A program made the position numbers and the translations under genes. The notes under the pieces were generated by a model. The model saw only the letters and a list, made by a program, of their open reading frames with translations, was not told where the DNA came from and searched no databases. This document shows positions 1 to 8,329 of a stretch of DNA of 64,000 nt, piece after piece. Position 1 is the stretch's first letter; the number at the start of each line of letters is the position of its first letter. The stretch covers positions 1-64,000 of the forward strand of contig JBPOHD010000037.1 in NCBI GenBank assembly GCA_052035955.1. The letters are read 5' to 3'. This DNA is from JAEUNJ01 sp052035955. Lineage in GTDB: Bacteria > Pseudomonadota > Gammaproteobacteria > Burkholderiales > Rhodocyclaceae.

Positions 1-36
1 CGCCCACAGTTCATCGTCCAGTATCGGTTTGGCCAT
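1..36 (-). CDS. Transposase, N-terminal 12 codons only (IS5-type)
   Basis: The window opens inside a minus-strand gene whose first residues read MAKPILDDELWA. This opening resembles the N-terminus of many IS5-superfamily DDE transposases, which typically begin with a short basic start followed by a D-D-E-L-W stretch. The ATG lies at 36–34 and a GAGGAA ribosome-binding site sits just upstream in a short inverted repeat. Only 12 residues are visible, so the assignment rests on this motif and the DDE catalytic core lies outside the window. Confidence 0.55.
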   Translation of the reverse strand, partial: MAKPILDDELWA

Positions 37-38
37 TT

Positions 39-66
39 CCTCTGCACAAAAAAAACAGGGCAGAGG
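39..66 (-). promoter_or_regulatory. Inverted repeat covering the transposase ribosome-binding site
   Basis: CCTCTGC at 39–45 and GCAGAGG at 60–66 form a perfect 7-bp inverted repeat around an A-rich loop. On the minus-strand transcript the arm nearest the gene contains the GAGG of the transposase Shine-Dalgarno sequence, three bases before the ATG. A folded mRNA would hide the site. Insertion sequences commonly limit transposase translation from outside promoters in this way; its use here is inferred. Confidence 0.4.
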
Positions 67-148
67 TTAACGAATTTCGACCTTTGTGAACAGGGGGTAA
101 CACTCATTTTGTTAGAGTTTCTAAGCCGGGACGCCGGCGGCGGGAACC

Positions 149-343
149 CTAGGCGCGAAACCCGCGCCGTTCCCCTATGTTCCGGGCTGCCTGGCGGATG
201 TCGCGCATTTCATCGACCGCCATCAGGGCTTCGAAGCGGGTGATGCCCGCGTCCCGCATGTTGACCCCGTAGAGCTCGATCAAAACGCCTTCGAACTCCT
301 TGATTATCTTGAGGGTCTCGTACTTGCCAATTCGTTCCGACAT
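149..343 (-). CDS. Small hypothetical protein (64 aa)
   Basis: This encodes a 64-residue charged, probably helical protein starting MSERIGKYETLKIIK and ending in the basic GERRGFRA. An upstream in-frame codon would extend it to 85 residues, but the start at 343 has a strong GGAAGGA ribosome-binding site about ten bases upstream and is preferred. No signal peptide, membrane segment or known motif is visible. It stands alone between the transposase edge and the divergent SPFH gene. I do not recognise the family. Confidence 0.55.
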   Translation of the reverse strand: MSERIGKYETLKIIKEFEGVLIELYGVNMRDAGITRFEALMAVDEMRDIRQAARNIGERRGFRA

Positions 344-568
344 GGTGTTTGCGTCCTTCCGAGCGAGATAGTACCCCTCCTCCGGGACATTTTTGTTGCA
401 CTGCAACTCTAATTTACGGCGTTATTTCACGGACACTTAACGCGTTTTCGTGGTGCACCGCATGGCAGGTCCGGATTGCCGCCGGAACGGGCGGCGGTAC
501 GCAATCCCCTTGAGTCGGGGCCGGTTTCTCGGCTACCCTCGACATTTCCATTCCAACGGGTTGCCGCC

Positions 569-1441
569 ATGTCCGAAAGCGTCCAGGAACGCGATGCCAG
601 TTACATCTCCGGCTGGCTCTTCCTCCCCATCTGGCTGATCGCCTTCGCCGCCGCCCTCTGGCACATCGTCTCGCCCGTCGTGTTCTACGCGGCGCCGCCG
701 TCGATCCCGGCCATCATCGCCATTCCGCTGCTCGGCTTCATCGGCAAGGGCTTCACCATCCTGCAGCCCAACATCGCCGGCGTCTTCGTCTTCTTTGGCC
801 GCTATGCCGGGACCCTGCGGGCCGACGGCTTCTTCTGGGTCAATCCCTTCTATACGAAGCAGACGGTGTCGATGCGGGTGAACAACCTCAACACGCCGAC
901 CCTGAAGGTGAACGACCGGGCGGGCAATCCCATCGAGGTCGCGGCGGTGGTGGTCTGGCGGGTGGCCGACTCCGCGCGGGCGACCCTGGACGTGGCCGAC
1001 TACGGAACCTACGTGACCATCCAGAGCGAATCGGCCTTGCGGGCAGTGGTCAGCTCGCGCTGGTACGACGGCGATCCGGAGGGCCGCCATTCCCTGCGCG
1101 GCGACCTGGACACGGTGGCCCAGGTCCTCATGGAAACCATCCAGACCCACGTGCTGCTGGCCGGCGTGGAGATCGTCGAGGCGCGCATCTCCCACCTGGC
1201 CTATGCGCCGGAAATCGCCAGCGCCATGCTGCGCCGGCAGCAGGCGGACGCCGTGGTGGCGGCCCGTTCGCGCATCGTGGAAGGCGCCGTGGGCATGGTC
1301 AAGCTGGGCATCGAGCGGCTGGAGACGGAAGGCGTGGTGCGCTTCTCCGATGCCGATCGGGTCAAGCTGGTCACCAACCTGATGACGGTGCTGGTTTCCG
1401 AGAACGAGACCCACCCCGTCCTCTCGGTGGGGAAGGACTAG
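569..1441 (+). CDS. SPFH/band 7 domain membrane protein
   Basis: This 290-residue protein has two hydrophobic segments near the N-terminus (about residues 14–34 and 45–62) followed by an SPFH (stomatin/prohibitin/flotillin/HflK) domain to about residue 265. The segment RRQQADAVVAARSRIVEGA matches the helical end of stomatin-like proteins. SPFH proteins form large membrane-associated oligomers that organise lipid domains or regulate membrane proteases. The start at 569 (MSESV) was chosen over one at 476 because the extra 31 residues are not SPFH-like. A small membrane protein follows 3 bases later, suggesting cotranscription. Confidence 0.85.
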   Translation: MSESVQERDASYISGWLFLPIWLIAFAAALWHIVSPVVFYAAPPSIPAIIAIPLLGFIGKGFTILQPNIAGVFVFFGRYAGTLRADGFFWVNPFYTKQTVSMRVNNLNTPTLKVNDRAGNPIEVAAVVVWRVADSARATLDVADYGTYVTIQSESALRAVVSSRWYDGDPEGRHSLRGDLDTVAQVLMETIQTHVLLAGVEIVEARISHLAYAPEIASAMLRRQQADAVVAARSRIVEGAVGMVKLGIERLETEGVVRFSDADRVKLVTNLMTVLVSENETHPVLSVGKD

Positions 1442-1444
1442 GCG

Positions 1445-1672
1445 ATGGAACAGTCCACCGGCCCGCGGCCACCGGTGAAGCTGCCGCCGACCTTCTTCGT
1501 CATCTCCGTCGGGGCGACCCTTTGCCTGGCGGCGGGCGTCCTCGGGCTGGCCGCCCCCCAGATATTTCCTCCCCTGGCGCCGAGGCCCGTGGCGGTGACC
1601 TTCATCGGCTGCGGCGTCCTGCTCGAAGTCTGGTCCATCGCGATGCTGATCGGGCTGGCGAGGCGGCGGTAG
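1445..1672 (+). CDS. Small two-helix membrane protein
   Basis: This is a 75-residue protein with two hydrophobic stretches (about residues 17–35 and 48–70) and a basic C-terminal LARRR. It starts 3 bases after the SPFH gene stop, so the two are probably translated from one message, and it may be a partner of the SPFH protein. No family is recognised. A repeat-rich intergenic region follows. Confidence 0.6.
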   Translation: MEQSTGPRPPVKLPPTFFVISVGATLCLAAGVLGLAAPQIFPPLAPRPVAVTFIGCGVLLEVWSIAMLIGLARRR

Positions 1673-1939
1673 GGAGACCCGGCCCTCCCATCCGCCCGCG
1701 GTCGGCCTTGCACGACCGACCGGCTCCGTCGGCGCGGAGCAGTGCTGCGCGAAACCCCGCCTCCGCCCCCTCGCGGGGAGGAGCTTGCATGATCGCTGCG
1801 CTCGCATCTCACGGGGAGCGCTGTTTCAAGCCCGGAGCGGATTGCGGCTCCGCCGCGGGCCGTCCGGGCTTGGGGCGGCCCGGCGCCCGAACGGCGTCGG
1901 GGGAGCGGCTCGGATCGCCCCCTACCCCCTGCGCCCAGG

Positions 1940-2190
1940 GCGCCCTCCTGTAGGAGCGCCGCTTGCGGCGCGATTTCGACGGGACGGAAGGCATCGCGGC
2001 GTGGACGCCGCTCCTACAAATGCCGCCGCATTGTCTTGCCGTCCTCTGCGGACCTCTGCGCCTTTGCGTCTTTGCGGTGAGACTTTGACTTCCCGCGGCC
2101 CAGGCCCATCGCGGCGTGGACGCCGCTCCTACAAGAGCCGCCGCATTGCCTTGGTGTCCTTGGTGGTTCGAGATCTTCGCGACGTCCCAC
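1940..2190. repeat. Interspersed repeats of two families in the 562-bp gap 1673–2234
   Basis: The gap before the next gene holds no convincing coding sequence. It contains three REP-like hairpins built on TAGGAGCGCCGC...GCGGCG: one forward copy at about 1949–1974 and two inverted copies at about 1993–2018 and 2108–2133. Interleaved are pieces of a second family: a run of CTCTGCG and CTTTGCG units at about 2043–2080, and a CCTTGGTG phrase at about 2147–2167. Both families recur elsewhere in this window. From 1673 to 1940 only GC-rich sequence without features was seen. Confidence 0.8.
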
Positions 2191-2234
2191 CCGCGGCCGT
2201 CCCGACCGCTACGCCCCGCCCTTCCCCGAGGGCG

Positions 2235-2645
2235 TTACTCCATGACCCAGGCATGGCCGCACTTGCGGCAGCGGACGCGCAACCAGGGATGTTCCATTCC
2301 GTCGTCGATTTCCTGCCGCGGGTGGCCGGCGTCGAGGACCTCGAAGCGGGCGTAGGCCCGGCAGGACGGGCAGTGGGACTGGTCGCCGAGATGCTCGGCC
2401 CGGGCAAGCTGGTGCTGGAAGCGGTACCAGGCGCGGAAGCCGACTCCGCCCGCTCCCGCGGCGAGAAGGATCAGGCCGCCCTTGGCCGCCATGCCGTCGG
2501 CATCACGCACGGATTCGAGCAGGGCGACGACGGCAATCAGGCAGAGGAATGCGGAGACCAGGAACAGGTGGCTCTCCACCAGTTCCCGTTCGTACCACTT
2601 GCGAAAACCCTTCTGGCGGATGCCCTCGGCCGGTCCCATGGGCAC
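2235..2645 (-). CDS. Membrane protein with C-terminal zinc ribbon
   Basis: This 136-residue protein has two predicted transmembrane segments (about residues 25–43 and 52–72), then a soluble tail with two cysteine pairs, CPSC and CRKC, spaced like a zinc ribbon. The start codon is GTG at 2645; an ATG two codons later is also possible. The GGGA eight bases upstream favours the GTG. The family is unknown. The tail could bind zinc at the cytoplasmic face, but no partner is evident. Confidence 0.65.
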   Translation of the reverse strand: MPMGPAEGIRQKGFRKWYERELVESHLFLVSAFLCLIAVVALLESVRDADGMAAKGGLILLAAGAGGVGFRAWYRFQHQLARAEHLGDQSHCPSCRAYARFEVLDAGHPRQEIDDGMEHPWLRVRCRKCGHAWVME

Positions 2646-2781
2646 GATGATAGTCCCGGCGGGCAGCTGCCGCGGGCGCCCGGTCGGATACGGGCGTCGC
2701 GCCCGGAAAGGCGGCGGGCGGCTCCGGGTCTCCTCGCCCCTGGCGCGGATGGAAGTCGCGGCGCGAACTGCGGGAGCCTGC

Positions 2782-3363
2782 TCAGAAGGCCTTCTTGAGG
2801 GTCATGGCGCCGCGCAACTGCCCGGCGGCATAGCCGGTGGCCTTATCCTCGGGATACAGTTCGCCGAGCCTGGCCTTGGCGGCCGGGTCCAGCTTGTCGG
2901 CGGTTCCGTGGCATTGCAGGCAGAGATCCCGGGTGGGCAGGGCCTTCATGTAGCGGTAGACCTGCTGCCCGCCTTCGCTGGTCACCTCGCCCTTTTCCAG
3001 GGTACCGGCACCCTCTCCGGCGGCGGCACGGCGGTCGAAATCCTCCAGGACGGCGCGCTCCCAGGCGTCGGGGACGGCCTTGGGATTACGGTTCTTGAGG
3101 CTGACGCGGCGGATGGCCCAACCGCTCTGTTCGGAGGCGGCGGCCGCCATCTTCGGGGCCTTGTCGCGGCAGACCGAAATGGCCTGGGCAGGCCCGCCCT
3201 TGGCGATCTCGTCCTCGAGCACCTCGACCAGCTTGGGCGGCATGGCGGTGGCGAGCTTGCGCGCCTCCTCGTGGAGCCTGGCGGGATCGGCCAGCGCCGG
3301 CGCGGCAAGGGCGGCGAGCAGGGGCGCGGCGAACAGGGGTGCGAGGAAACGGCGACGGGACAT
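2782..3363 (-). CDS. DUF3365 (Tll0287-like) c-type haem protein
   Basis: This 193-residue exported protein begins with a signal peptide (MSRRRFLAPLFAAPLLAALA, cleavage near ALA/DP). A single haem-attachment motif CLQCH lies around residue 149, in the context typical of DUF3365 proteins. Members of the family bind one c-type haem in a PAS-like fold and are thought to serve as periplasmic redox or gas sensors, or as small electron carriers. The motif YRYMKALPTRDLCLQCHG is characteristic. It stands alone, and no sensor kinase is adjacent to it. Confidence 0.85.
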   Translation of the reverse strand: MSRRRFLAPLFAAPLLAALAAPALADPARLHEEARKLATAMPPKLVEVLEDEIAKGGPAQAISVCRDKAPKMAAAASEQSGWAIRRVSLKNRNPKAVPDAWERAVLEDFDRRAAAGEGAGTLEKGEVTSEGGQQVYRYMKALPTRDLCLQCHGTADKLDPAAKARLGELYPEDKATGYAAGQLRGAMTLKKAF

Positions 3364-3446
3364 GGGAGCACTCCTCCGGTTTGGGTGGAGGAGCGATTGT
3401 CCGCAGGACCCGGCGCACCGGCAAATAAGGCCTTTGAATCGGGCGA

Positions 3447-4013
3447 TCAGCCCAGCCGGCGAACCCGCGACTCCAGGGCGGACAGGTCGGCCTCGAACTG
3501 CCGTGCCGATGCGGCAAGATCGTCGAGTTGCCGCCGGCCGACGAGCAGGGGGCGCTCCTCCCGCAGGTATTCGGCCAGGTTGTCGCCGAGGCGTCCGGCG
3601 GCGTCCCGATGCCAGTCGGCGAAGGCCCTGGCTCCATGGGCAAGCCGGTGGGCGGCGATGTCGCCGACCAGTCGGGAAAGGTCCTCCTCGGCGTCCCAGC
3701 GGAGGTTCAGGAGGACGAAGTTGAGGGCGTCGGCCAGGTCCGCCTTGCCCTCGACGCGGGCTGCCCTGAACACTTCGGCCTGACCGCGCAAGGCCCGCAG
3801 GGGGGCGTCGAAGGGAAGGGAAAAGACGACGTCCGGCGCTCCCGGCTCGCCGGGCTGGTAGACGAGGCCGTCGGCGCCGATGCGGAACTCGACGGACCAG
3901 GGCGGCATGTCGATGCGCGCCCGGCAGCCGACGTGGGGAGCCAGCCGCTGGCGGGCCCAGTCCGCCTGCCGCAGCAGGTGGTTCAGGGCCGCCAGGGACA
4001 GGCCGCCGAGCAT
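3447..4013 (-). CDS. ubiJ: UbiJ, SCP2-domain ubiquinone biosynthesis accessory factor
   Basis: This 188-residue protein has an N-terminal SCP2 (sterol carrier) lipid-binding domain and a C-terminal helical, charged region (about residues 150–188), the architecture of UbiJ. UbiJ binds the hydrophobic isoprenoid intermediates and scaffolds the soluble Ubi complex that completes the aerobic ring modifications. Its ATG overlaps the stop of the Tim44-like gene by one base, and ubiE lies upstream, the usual betaproteobacterial order. In many relatives ubiB follows directly; here it lies 16 kb away at 20118. Confidence 0.88.
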   Translation of the reverse strand: MLGGLSLAALNHLLRQADWARQRLAPHVGCRARIDMPPWSVEFRIGADGLVYQPGEPGAPDVVFSLPFDAPLRALRGQAEVFRAARVEGKADLADALNFVLLNLRWDAEEDLSRLVGDIAAHRLAHGARAFADWHRDAAGRLGDNLAEYLREERPLLVGRRQLDDLAASARQFEADLSALESRVRRLG

Positions 4014-4888
4014 CAGGCGGTCTGCTGGATTCCCGCCACCACCCAGCCGCCGTTGCCGGCGGCGGGCTTGGTCAGGTGCCAGATCTCGTCGAAGGCCTCG
4101 GGGGCGGCGTTCTCCTCCTCGCGGATCTGGCCGAAGAAGCGGACGCTGGCGATGTGGCGCTGGGCCTCGGTGGTGACGTCGAGCAGTTCGGCGTTGAGCT
4201 GGACGACATCGGTGCGCTGGGGTGCGCGGCCGCGCTCCTCGTACTGCATCTTGATCTCGGCGAACAGTTCGGGCGAGGTGAAGTTGGCCACGTCGTCCAT
4301 GTTGCCGGCGTCGTTGGCCGCCTGCAGGCGGATGTAGTTGAGTTTGGCCTGGCGCAGGAAACCTTCGCTGTCGAAGCCGGCCGGGACGGCCGCGGCGGCG
4401 GCACCGCCGCCGGCGGTCGTGGTGGGCTCGAAACGGGCGGGCTCGGCGAACTGGCCGGGGGCGCCGGCACCGGCATATTGCATCTGGCCCTCGGGCGCCC
4501 GCTTGCGGAACAACAGGCGGACGACGAAGATCGCGGCGAAGACCAGGAGGGCGATCATCAGGATGGACGCGAAGCCCTCGCCGAGGCCGAAGTGGGACAG
4601 CAGGGCGGCCAGGCCGATGCCGGCGGCGAGGCCGGCAATGGGGCCGAGCCAGCGGCTCATGCCGGAAGGCTGCGGGGCCGGCGCCTGGGGCGTGGCGGCG
4701 GGGGCGGGCTTGCCGGGGACGGCGTTCTGGGTCGGCGCGCCGGGGGCCGGCGAGGCCTGCTTCATGGCGCCGGCGTCGCGGCTCATGCCGGAACTCTTGC
4801 CACCGCCGAGCCGCTTGGCCTCCGCATCGTGGACGGTCAGGCCGAGGCCGACGGTGACGGCGAACAGGGCAATCAGGAATCGTTTCAT
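4013..4888 (-). CDS. Tim44-like domain membrane protein
   Basis: This 291-residue protein starts with an export signal or anchor (MKRFLIALFAVTVGLGL), then a low-complexity Ala/Pro/Gly linker, two hydrophobic segments (about residues 85–130), and a C-terminal Tim44-like domain (about 175–285). The ATG at 4888 is preferred over one seven codons upstream because it has a GAGGAGA ribosome-binding site. Bacterial Tim44-like proteins of this type are regularly found between ubiE and ubiJ. Their precise role is not established, but context suggests a membrane function tied to quinone biosynthesis. Confidence 0.82.
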   Translation of the reverse strand: MKRFLIALFAVTVGLGLTVHDAEAKRLGGGKSSGMSRDAGAMKQASPAPGAPTQNAVPGKPAPAATPQAPAPQPSGMSRWLGPIAGLAAGIGLAALLSHFGLGEGFASILMIALLVFAAIFVVRLLFRKRAPEGQMQYAGAGAPGQFAEPARFEPTTTAGGGAAAAAVPAGFDSEGFLRQAKLNYIRLQAANDAGNMDDVANFTSPELFAEIKMQYEERGRAPQRTDVVQLNAELLDVTTEAQRHIASVRFFGQIREEENAAPEAFDEIWHLTKPAAGNGGWVVAGIQQTA

Positions 4889-4965
4889 GGTCTCTCCTCT
4901 TGTGTGCACGGATCGAGTCCGTTAGATGCTGCCGAACGGCGCCGGTTCAATGGCCGGCGGCGAAA

Positions 4966-5697
4966 TCAAAGCTTGTAGCCCCGATGCAGGGCGACGACGC
5001 CCGCGGTCAGGTTGAAGTAGTCGACCCGGGACAGGCCGGCCTGCTCCATCATGGCCTTCAGGGTCTCCTGGTCCGGATGCATGCGGATGGACTCGGCGAG
5101 ATAGCGGTAGCTGTCCGCGTCATTGGCCACCTTGCTGCCCAGCCAGGGCAGGATCTTGAACGAATAGAGGTCGTAGAGGGGCGACAGCGCCTGCTTGACC
5201 CTGGAGAACTCGAGGACCAGGAGTCGCCCGCCGGGCCGCAGCACGCGGCGCATCTCGGCCAGGGCGGCCTCCTTGCGGGTCATGTTGCGCAGGCCGAAGG
5301 CGACGGTCACCACGTCGAAATGGTCGCTCGGGAAGGGGAGCTTCTCGGCATCGCATTGGGCGGCAGGGGTCAGCAGGCCCTCGTCGAGCAGGCGGTCGCG
5401 GCCGCGGGTCAGCATGGCGTTGTTGATGTCGGTCAGCCAGACTTCGCCTTCCGGCCCGACCCGGCGCGAGAAGGCCGAGGCCAGGTCGCCGGTGCCACCG
5501 GCCACGTCCAGCACCCGGTCGCCGCTGCGGACGCCGGAGACCTGGATGGTGAAGGCCTTCCAGATCCGGTGCAGGCCCAGGGACATCAGGTCGTTCATCA
5601 GGTCGTACTTGCCGGCGACCGACGAGAAGACGCCGCGCACGCGACCGGCCTTTTCCTCCTCGCGGACCGTCTCGAATCCGAAATGGGTGTCGGGCAT
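4966..5697 (-). CDS. ubiE: UbiE, quinone C-methyltransferase
   Basis: This 243-residue SAM-dependent methyltransferase has length and motifs matching UbiE/MenG, which C-methylates 2-polyprenyl-6-methoxy-benzoquinol (ubiquinone path) or demethylmenaquinol. Visible signatures are the N-terminal VAGKYDLMNDLMSLGLHR, the SAM-binding DVAGGTGDLA, and the family motif FGLRNMTRKEAALAEM. It is upstream of the Tim44-like gene and ubiJ on the same strand, so it is probably the first ubi gene of this operon. The DUF971 gene lies 33 bases further upstream. Confidence 0.95.
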   Translation of the reverse strand: MPDTHFGFETVREEEKAGRVRGVFSSVAGKYDLMNDLMSLGLHRIWKAFTIQVSGVRSGDRVLDVAGGTGDLASAFSRRVGPEGEVWLTDINNAMLTRGRDRLLDEGLLTPAAQCDAEKLPFPSDHFDVVTVAFGLRNMTRKEAALAEMRRVLRPGGRLLVLEFSRVKQALSPLYDLYSFKILPWLGSKVANDADSYRYLAESIRMHPDQETLKAMMEQAGLSRVDYFNLTAGVVALHRGYKL

Positions 5698-5730
5698 GGG
5701 CGGGCTCGTGGGCGGTTCGGTGGCCTGCCG

Positions 5731-6153
5731 TCAGTGGCTGCCGCACCCGCCGCCGGCCTTGGGCGGCTGGGTGGCGGTATCGATGTCGCGGCTCTTGCCC
5801 TCGGCGTCCAGGCGGTCCAGATAGGCCTGCCACATCTCGGCCTGATTCAGGCCCAGGTTGTAGAGGAGGTCCCAGGAATAGATGCCCGAGTCGTGGCCGT
5901 CGGAGAAAGTCGGCTTGATGGCGTAGTTGCCTACCGCCTCGACGGCGGTGATCTCCACGTTCCGCTTGCCGGTCTGCAAGACTTCCTGGCCGGGGCCGTG
6001 GCCCCGCACCTCGGCCGAGGGGCTGAACACGCGCAGGTATTCGCAGGGCAGCTTGAAATGGGAACCGTCGGCGAAGTTCACCTCCAGCAGGCGCGAGCGC
6101 TGGTGGAGCTTGATTTCCGTCGGTTGGGGAATGGTCTTGTCCAGTCCGGCCAT
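5731..6153 (-). CDS. DUF971 (GBBH-like N-terminal) protein
   Basis: This 140-residue protein matches DUF971, the N-terminal domain also found in gamma-butyrobetaine hydroxylase, with the recognisable blocks LEVNFADGSHFKLPCEYLRV and FSDGHDSGIYSWDLLYNLG. Stand-alone members are common next to ubiE in betaproteobacteria and have been linked to iron-sulfur or quinone functions, but no reaction is certain. The C-terminus ends GGGCGSH, a possible metal-ligand cluster. It is 33 bases upstream of ubiE on the same strand, so coexpression is likely. Confidence 0.85.
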   Translation of the reverse strand: MAGLDKTIPQPTEIKLHQRSRLLEVNFADGSHFKLPCEYLRVFSPSAEVRGHGPGQEVLQTGKRNVEITAVEAVGNYAIKPTFSDGHDSGIYSWDLLYNLGLNQAEMWQAYLDRLDAEGKSRDIDTATQPPKAGGGCGSH

Positions 6154-6243
6154 GGGCTCTCCCGGGGTTCAGGGGACGAAGGGGGGGACGTATGATAGCG
6201 CAGTCGCCGTCCGCCCTCGTCGGAGCGGCCCGGGAGGCCGGCC

Positions 6244-6277
6244 CTGTCACAATTCTGTCACCGGACTGCAATACAGT
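6244..6277 (+). promoter_or_regulatory. Pho box and promoter of phoBR
   Basis: Two 7-bp direct repeats CTGTCAC are separated by AATT (6244–6250 and 6255–6261), an exact match in spacing to the PhoB-binding Pho box (CTGTCAT, 4 bp, CTGTCAT). A possible -10 element TACAGT follows at 6272–6277, ten bases after the box, as in Pho promoters where the box replaces the -35. This implies autoregulation of phoB by phosphorylated PhoB under phosphate starvation. Confidence 0.85.
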
Positions 6278-6312
6278 CGCCCGATCCCCATAGCGCGACA
6301 CCGTTCCGAACC

Positions 6313-7008
6313 ATGCCAGCCAACATCCTAGTCGTCGAAGACGAACCGGCCATCCAGGCCCTCATCGCCGCCAACCTGCAGCGGGCGGGCCACGCCGTCC
6401 TGCGCGCATCCGACGCCGAGACGGCGCTTCGGCTGATGAACGAGGCCCTCCCCGACCTCGTCCTGCTCGACTGGATGCTGCCGGGAATGTCGGGCATCGA
6501 TCTCGCCCGACGCCTGCGGGCCAACGAACGCACCCGCGGCATTCCCATCATCATGCTCACCGCCCGCGGCGAGGAACAGGACAAGGTCCAGGGCCTGGAG
6601 ACCGGGGCCGACGACTACGTGACCAAGCCCTTCAGCCCCCGGGAACTGCAGGCCCGCATCAATGCCGTGCTGCGCCGCCGGGCACCGCAGATGACGGACG
6701 ATCCGGTCGAGATCGGCGGGCTGCGCATCGACCCCTCGGCCCACCGGGTCAGTGCCGGCGGCCAGCCGGTGAACCTGGGCCCGACGGAATTCCGCCTGCT
6801 GCATTTCCTGATGACCCACCGGGAACGGGTCCATTCCCGTTCCCAGCTCCTGGACCAGGTCTGGGGCGACCACGTGTTCGTCGAGGAAAGGACGGTGGAC
6901 GTCCATGTCCGCCGCCTGCGCGGGGCCCTCGAGGCGACCGGGCACGACGCCCTGATCCAGACGGTGCGCGGCAGCGGCTACCGCTTCTCCGAGGCGCCGC
7001 CGGCTTGA
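6313..7008 (+). CDS. phoB: PhoB, phosphate response regulator
   Basis: This 231-residue OmpR-family response regulator has an N-terminal receiver domain (about 1–120, with acidic pocket ED near residue 11, phospho-acceptor Asp in LLDWMLPG, Thr in MLTARGEE and Lys in YVTKPFSP). A C-terminal winged helix follows (about 130–228, ending VRGSGYRFSE). When phosphorylated by PhoR it binds Pho boxes and activates phosphate-starvation genes. It is preceded by a clear Pho box and overlaps phoR by 4 bases. Confidence 0.95.
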   Translation: MPANILVVEDEPAIQALIAANLQRAGHAVLRASDAETALRLMNEALPDLVLLDWMLPGMSGIDLARRLRANERTRGIPIIMLTARGEEQDKVQGLETGADDYVTKPFSPRELQARINAVLRRRAPQMTDDPVEIGGLRIDPSAHRVSAGGQPVNLGPTEFRLLHFLMTHRERVHSRSQLLDQVWGDHVFVEERTVDVHVRRLRGALEATGHDALIQTVRGSGYRFSEAPPA

Positions 7009-8321
7009 ACACGATCGTCTCGGACCTGCTGGTCACCGCGGTCTTCGTGGCCGCCGCGGCTTTCGCCGGCTGGCTGCTCGGCCAGGAGCCGGGGATCCTG
7101 GTGGGAGCCCTTGCGGCGACCGGCGCCGTGGTCCTGCGCCAGTTCTGGCAGCTGGCGCGCCTGGTCCGCTGGGTGGAGCGGCCCTACGAGGTGGAGGGAA
7201 GCGAGACCCCGAGCGCCAGGGGAACCTGGGAGCGGGTCTATGCCGCGCTGCACCGACGGGCCCGGCAGGCGACGGTCCAGCGCGAACAGATGGCGCAACT
7301 CGTCGACCGTTTCCGGCTCGCCGCGGAGGCCCTGCCGGACGGCGTGGTCATCCTCGACGGCCAGCGCAACATCGAATGGATGAACACCCATGCCGAAACC
7401 TGCCTGGGCCTCAACGCAAGCCAGGACCAGGGCGCGCCCATCACGCAGTTGCTTCGCGAACCGGAGTTCGTCGATTACCTGGGCGGCGGCCATACCCGGC
7501 GACCCCTGCTGCTGGCCAGCCTGCGGCGGCCGGGCCATACCCTGCAGGTCCAGTTGGCGCCCTTTGCCGCCGGCCGCACCCTGCTGCTGGTGCGCGACAT
7601 CACCCAGATCACCCGCCTGGAGACCGTGCGCCGCGACTTCGTGGCCAATGTCTCCCATGAGCTGAAGACGCCGCTGACGGTCGTCAGCGGCTTCATCGAG
7701 ACCCTGCGCGACGGCCACCAGGATTTCTCGGCCGAGGACAAGGATCAGTTCCTCGGCCTGGCGGCGGAGCAGGCCGCCCGCATGCAACGCCTGATCGAGG
7801 ACCTGCTGACCCTGTCGGCCCTGGAGACCGACCGGCCGCCGCCGACGGAGAGGATAGAGATGGCGCCGCTGCTGGCCGGCCTTCGCGAGGAGGCGATGGC
7901 GCTTTCGGCCGGCCGGCACACGATCGAACTGGCGGACGAAGGCGGCCCGCCGGCCCTCCTCGGCAGCCCGACGGAGCTGCACAGCGCCCTCGGCAACCTG
8001 GCGATCAACGCGGTGCGCCACACGCCCGACGGGGGTCGGATCGTCCTGCGCTGGTCCACCCGCGCCGACCGCCGGGCGGTGTTCGAGGTCCAGGACGACG
8101 GCATTGGCATCGAGAGCCGGCACCTGCCGCGCCTGACGGAACGCTTCTACCGAGTGGACCGGGGGCGTTCGCGCGAATCGGGGGGTACCGGCCTGGGCCT
8201 GGCCATCGTCAAGCACGTGCTGGAACGCCACGGGGCCGCCCTGGAGATCGCCAGCCAACTGGGAAAGGGAAGCTCCTTCCGGGCGGTCTTCCCGGCGGCG
8301 CGGTTCGACCTCCGGGACTGA
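7005..8321 (+). CDS. phoR: PhoR, phosphate-regulon sensor histidine kinase
   Basis: This 438-residue membrane kinase has two N-terminal hydrophobic segments (about residues 5–25 and 31–47), a PAS region (about 100–195), a HisKA domain with phospho-acceptor His near residue 218 (VSHELKTPLT), and an ATPase domain with N box (GNLAINAVRHTP), DDGIGI and GGTGLGLAI motifs. The lack of a large periplasmic loop is typical of PhoR, which senses phosphate through the Pst transporter and PhoU. The start is TTG in a TTGA overlap with the phoB stop. No pst or phoU gene is present in this window. Confidence 0.94.
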   Translation: MNTIVSDLLVTAVFVAAAAFAGWLLGQEPGILVGALAATGAVVLRQFWQLARLVRWVERPYEVEGSETPSARGTWERVYAALHRRARQATVQREQMAQLVDRFRLAAEALPDGVVILDGQRNIEWMNTHAETCLGLNASQDQGAPITQLLREPEFVDYLGGGHTRRPLLLASLRRPGHTLQVQLAPFAAGRTLLLVRDITQITRLETVRRDFVANVSHELKTPLTVVSGFIETLRDGHQDFSAEDKDQFLGLAAEQAARMQRLIEDLLTLSALETDRPPPTERIEMAPLLAGLREEAMALSAGRHTIELADEGGPPALLGSPTELHSALGNLAINAVRHTPDGGRIVLRWSTRADRRAVFEVQDDGIGIESRHLPRLTERFYRVDRGRSRESGGTGLGLAIVKHVLERHGAALEIASQLGKGSSFRAVFPAARFDLRD

Positions 8322-8329
8322 CGGGCCGG

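Noticed and set aside
533..1807. Long minus-strand frame opposite the SPFH gene
   Set aside because: It lacks domains and is antisense to a conserved membrane protein.
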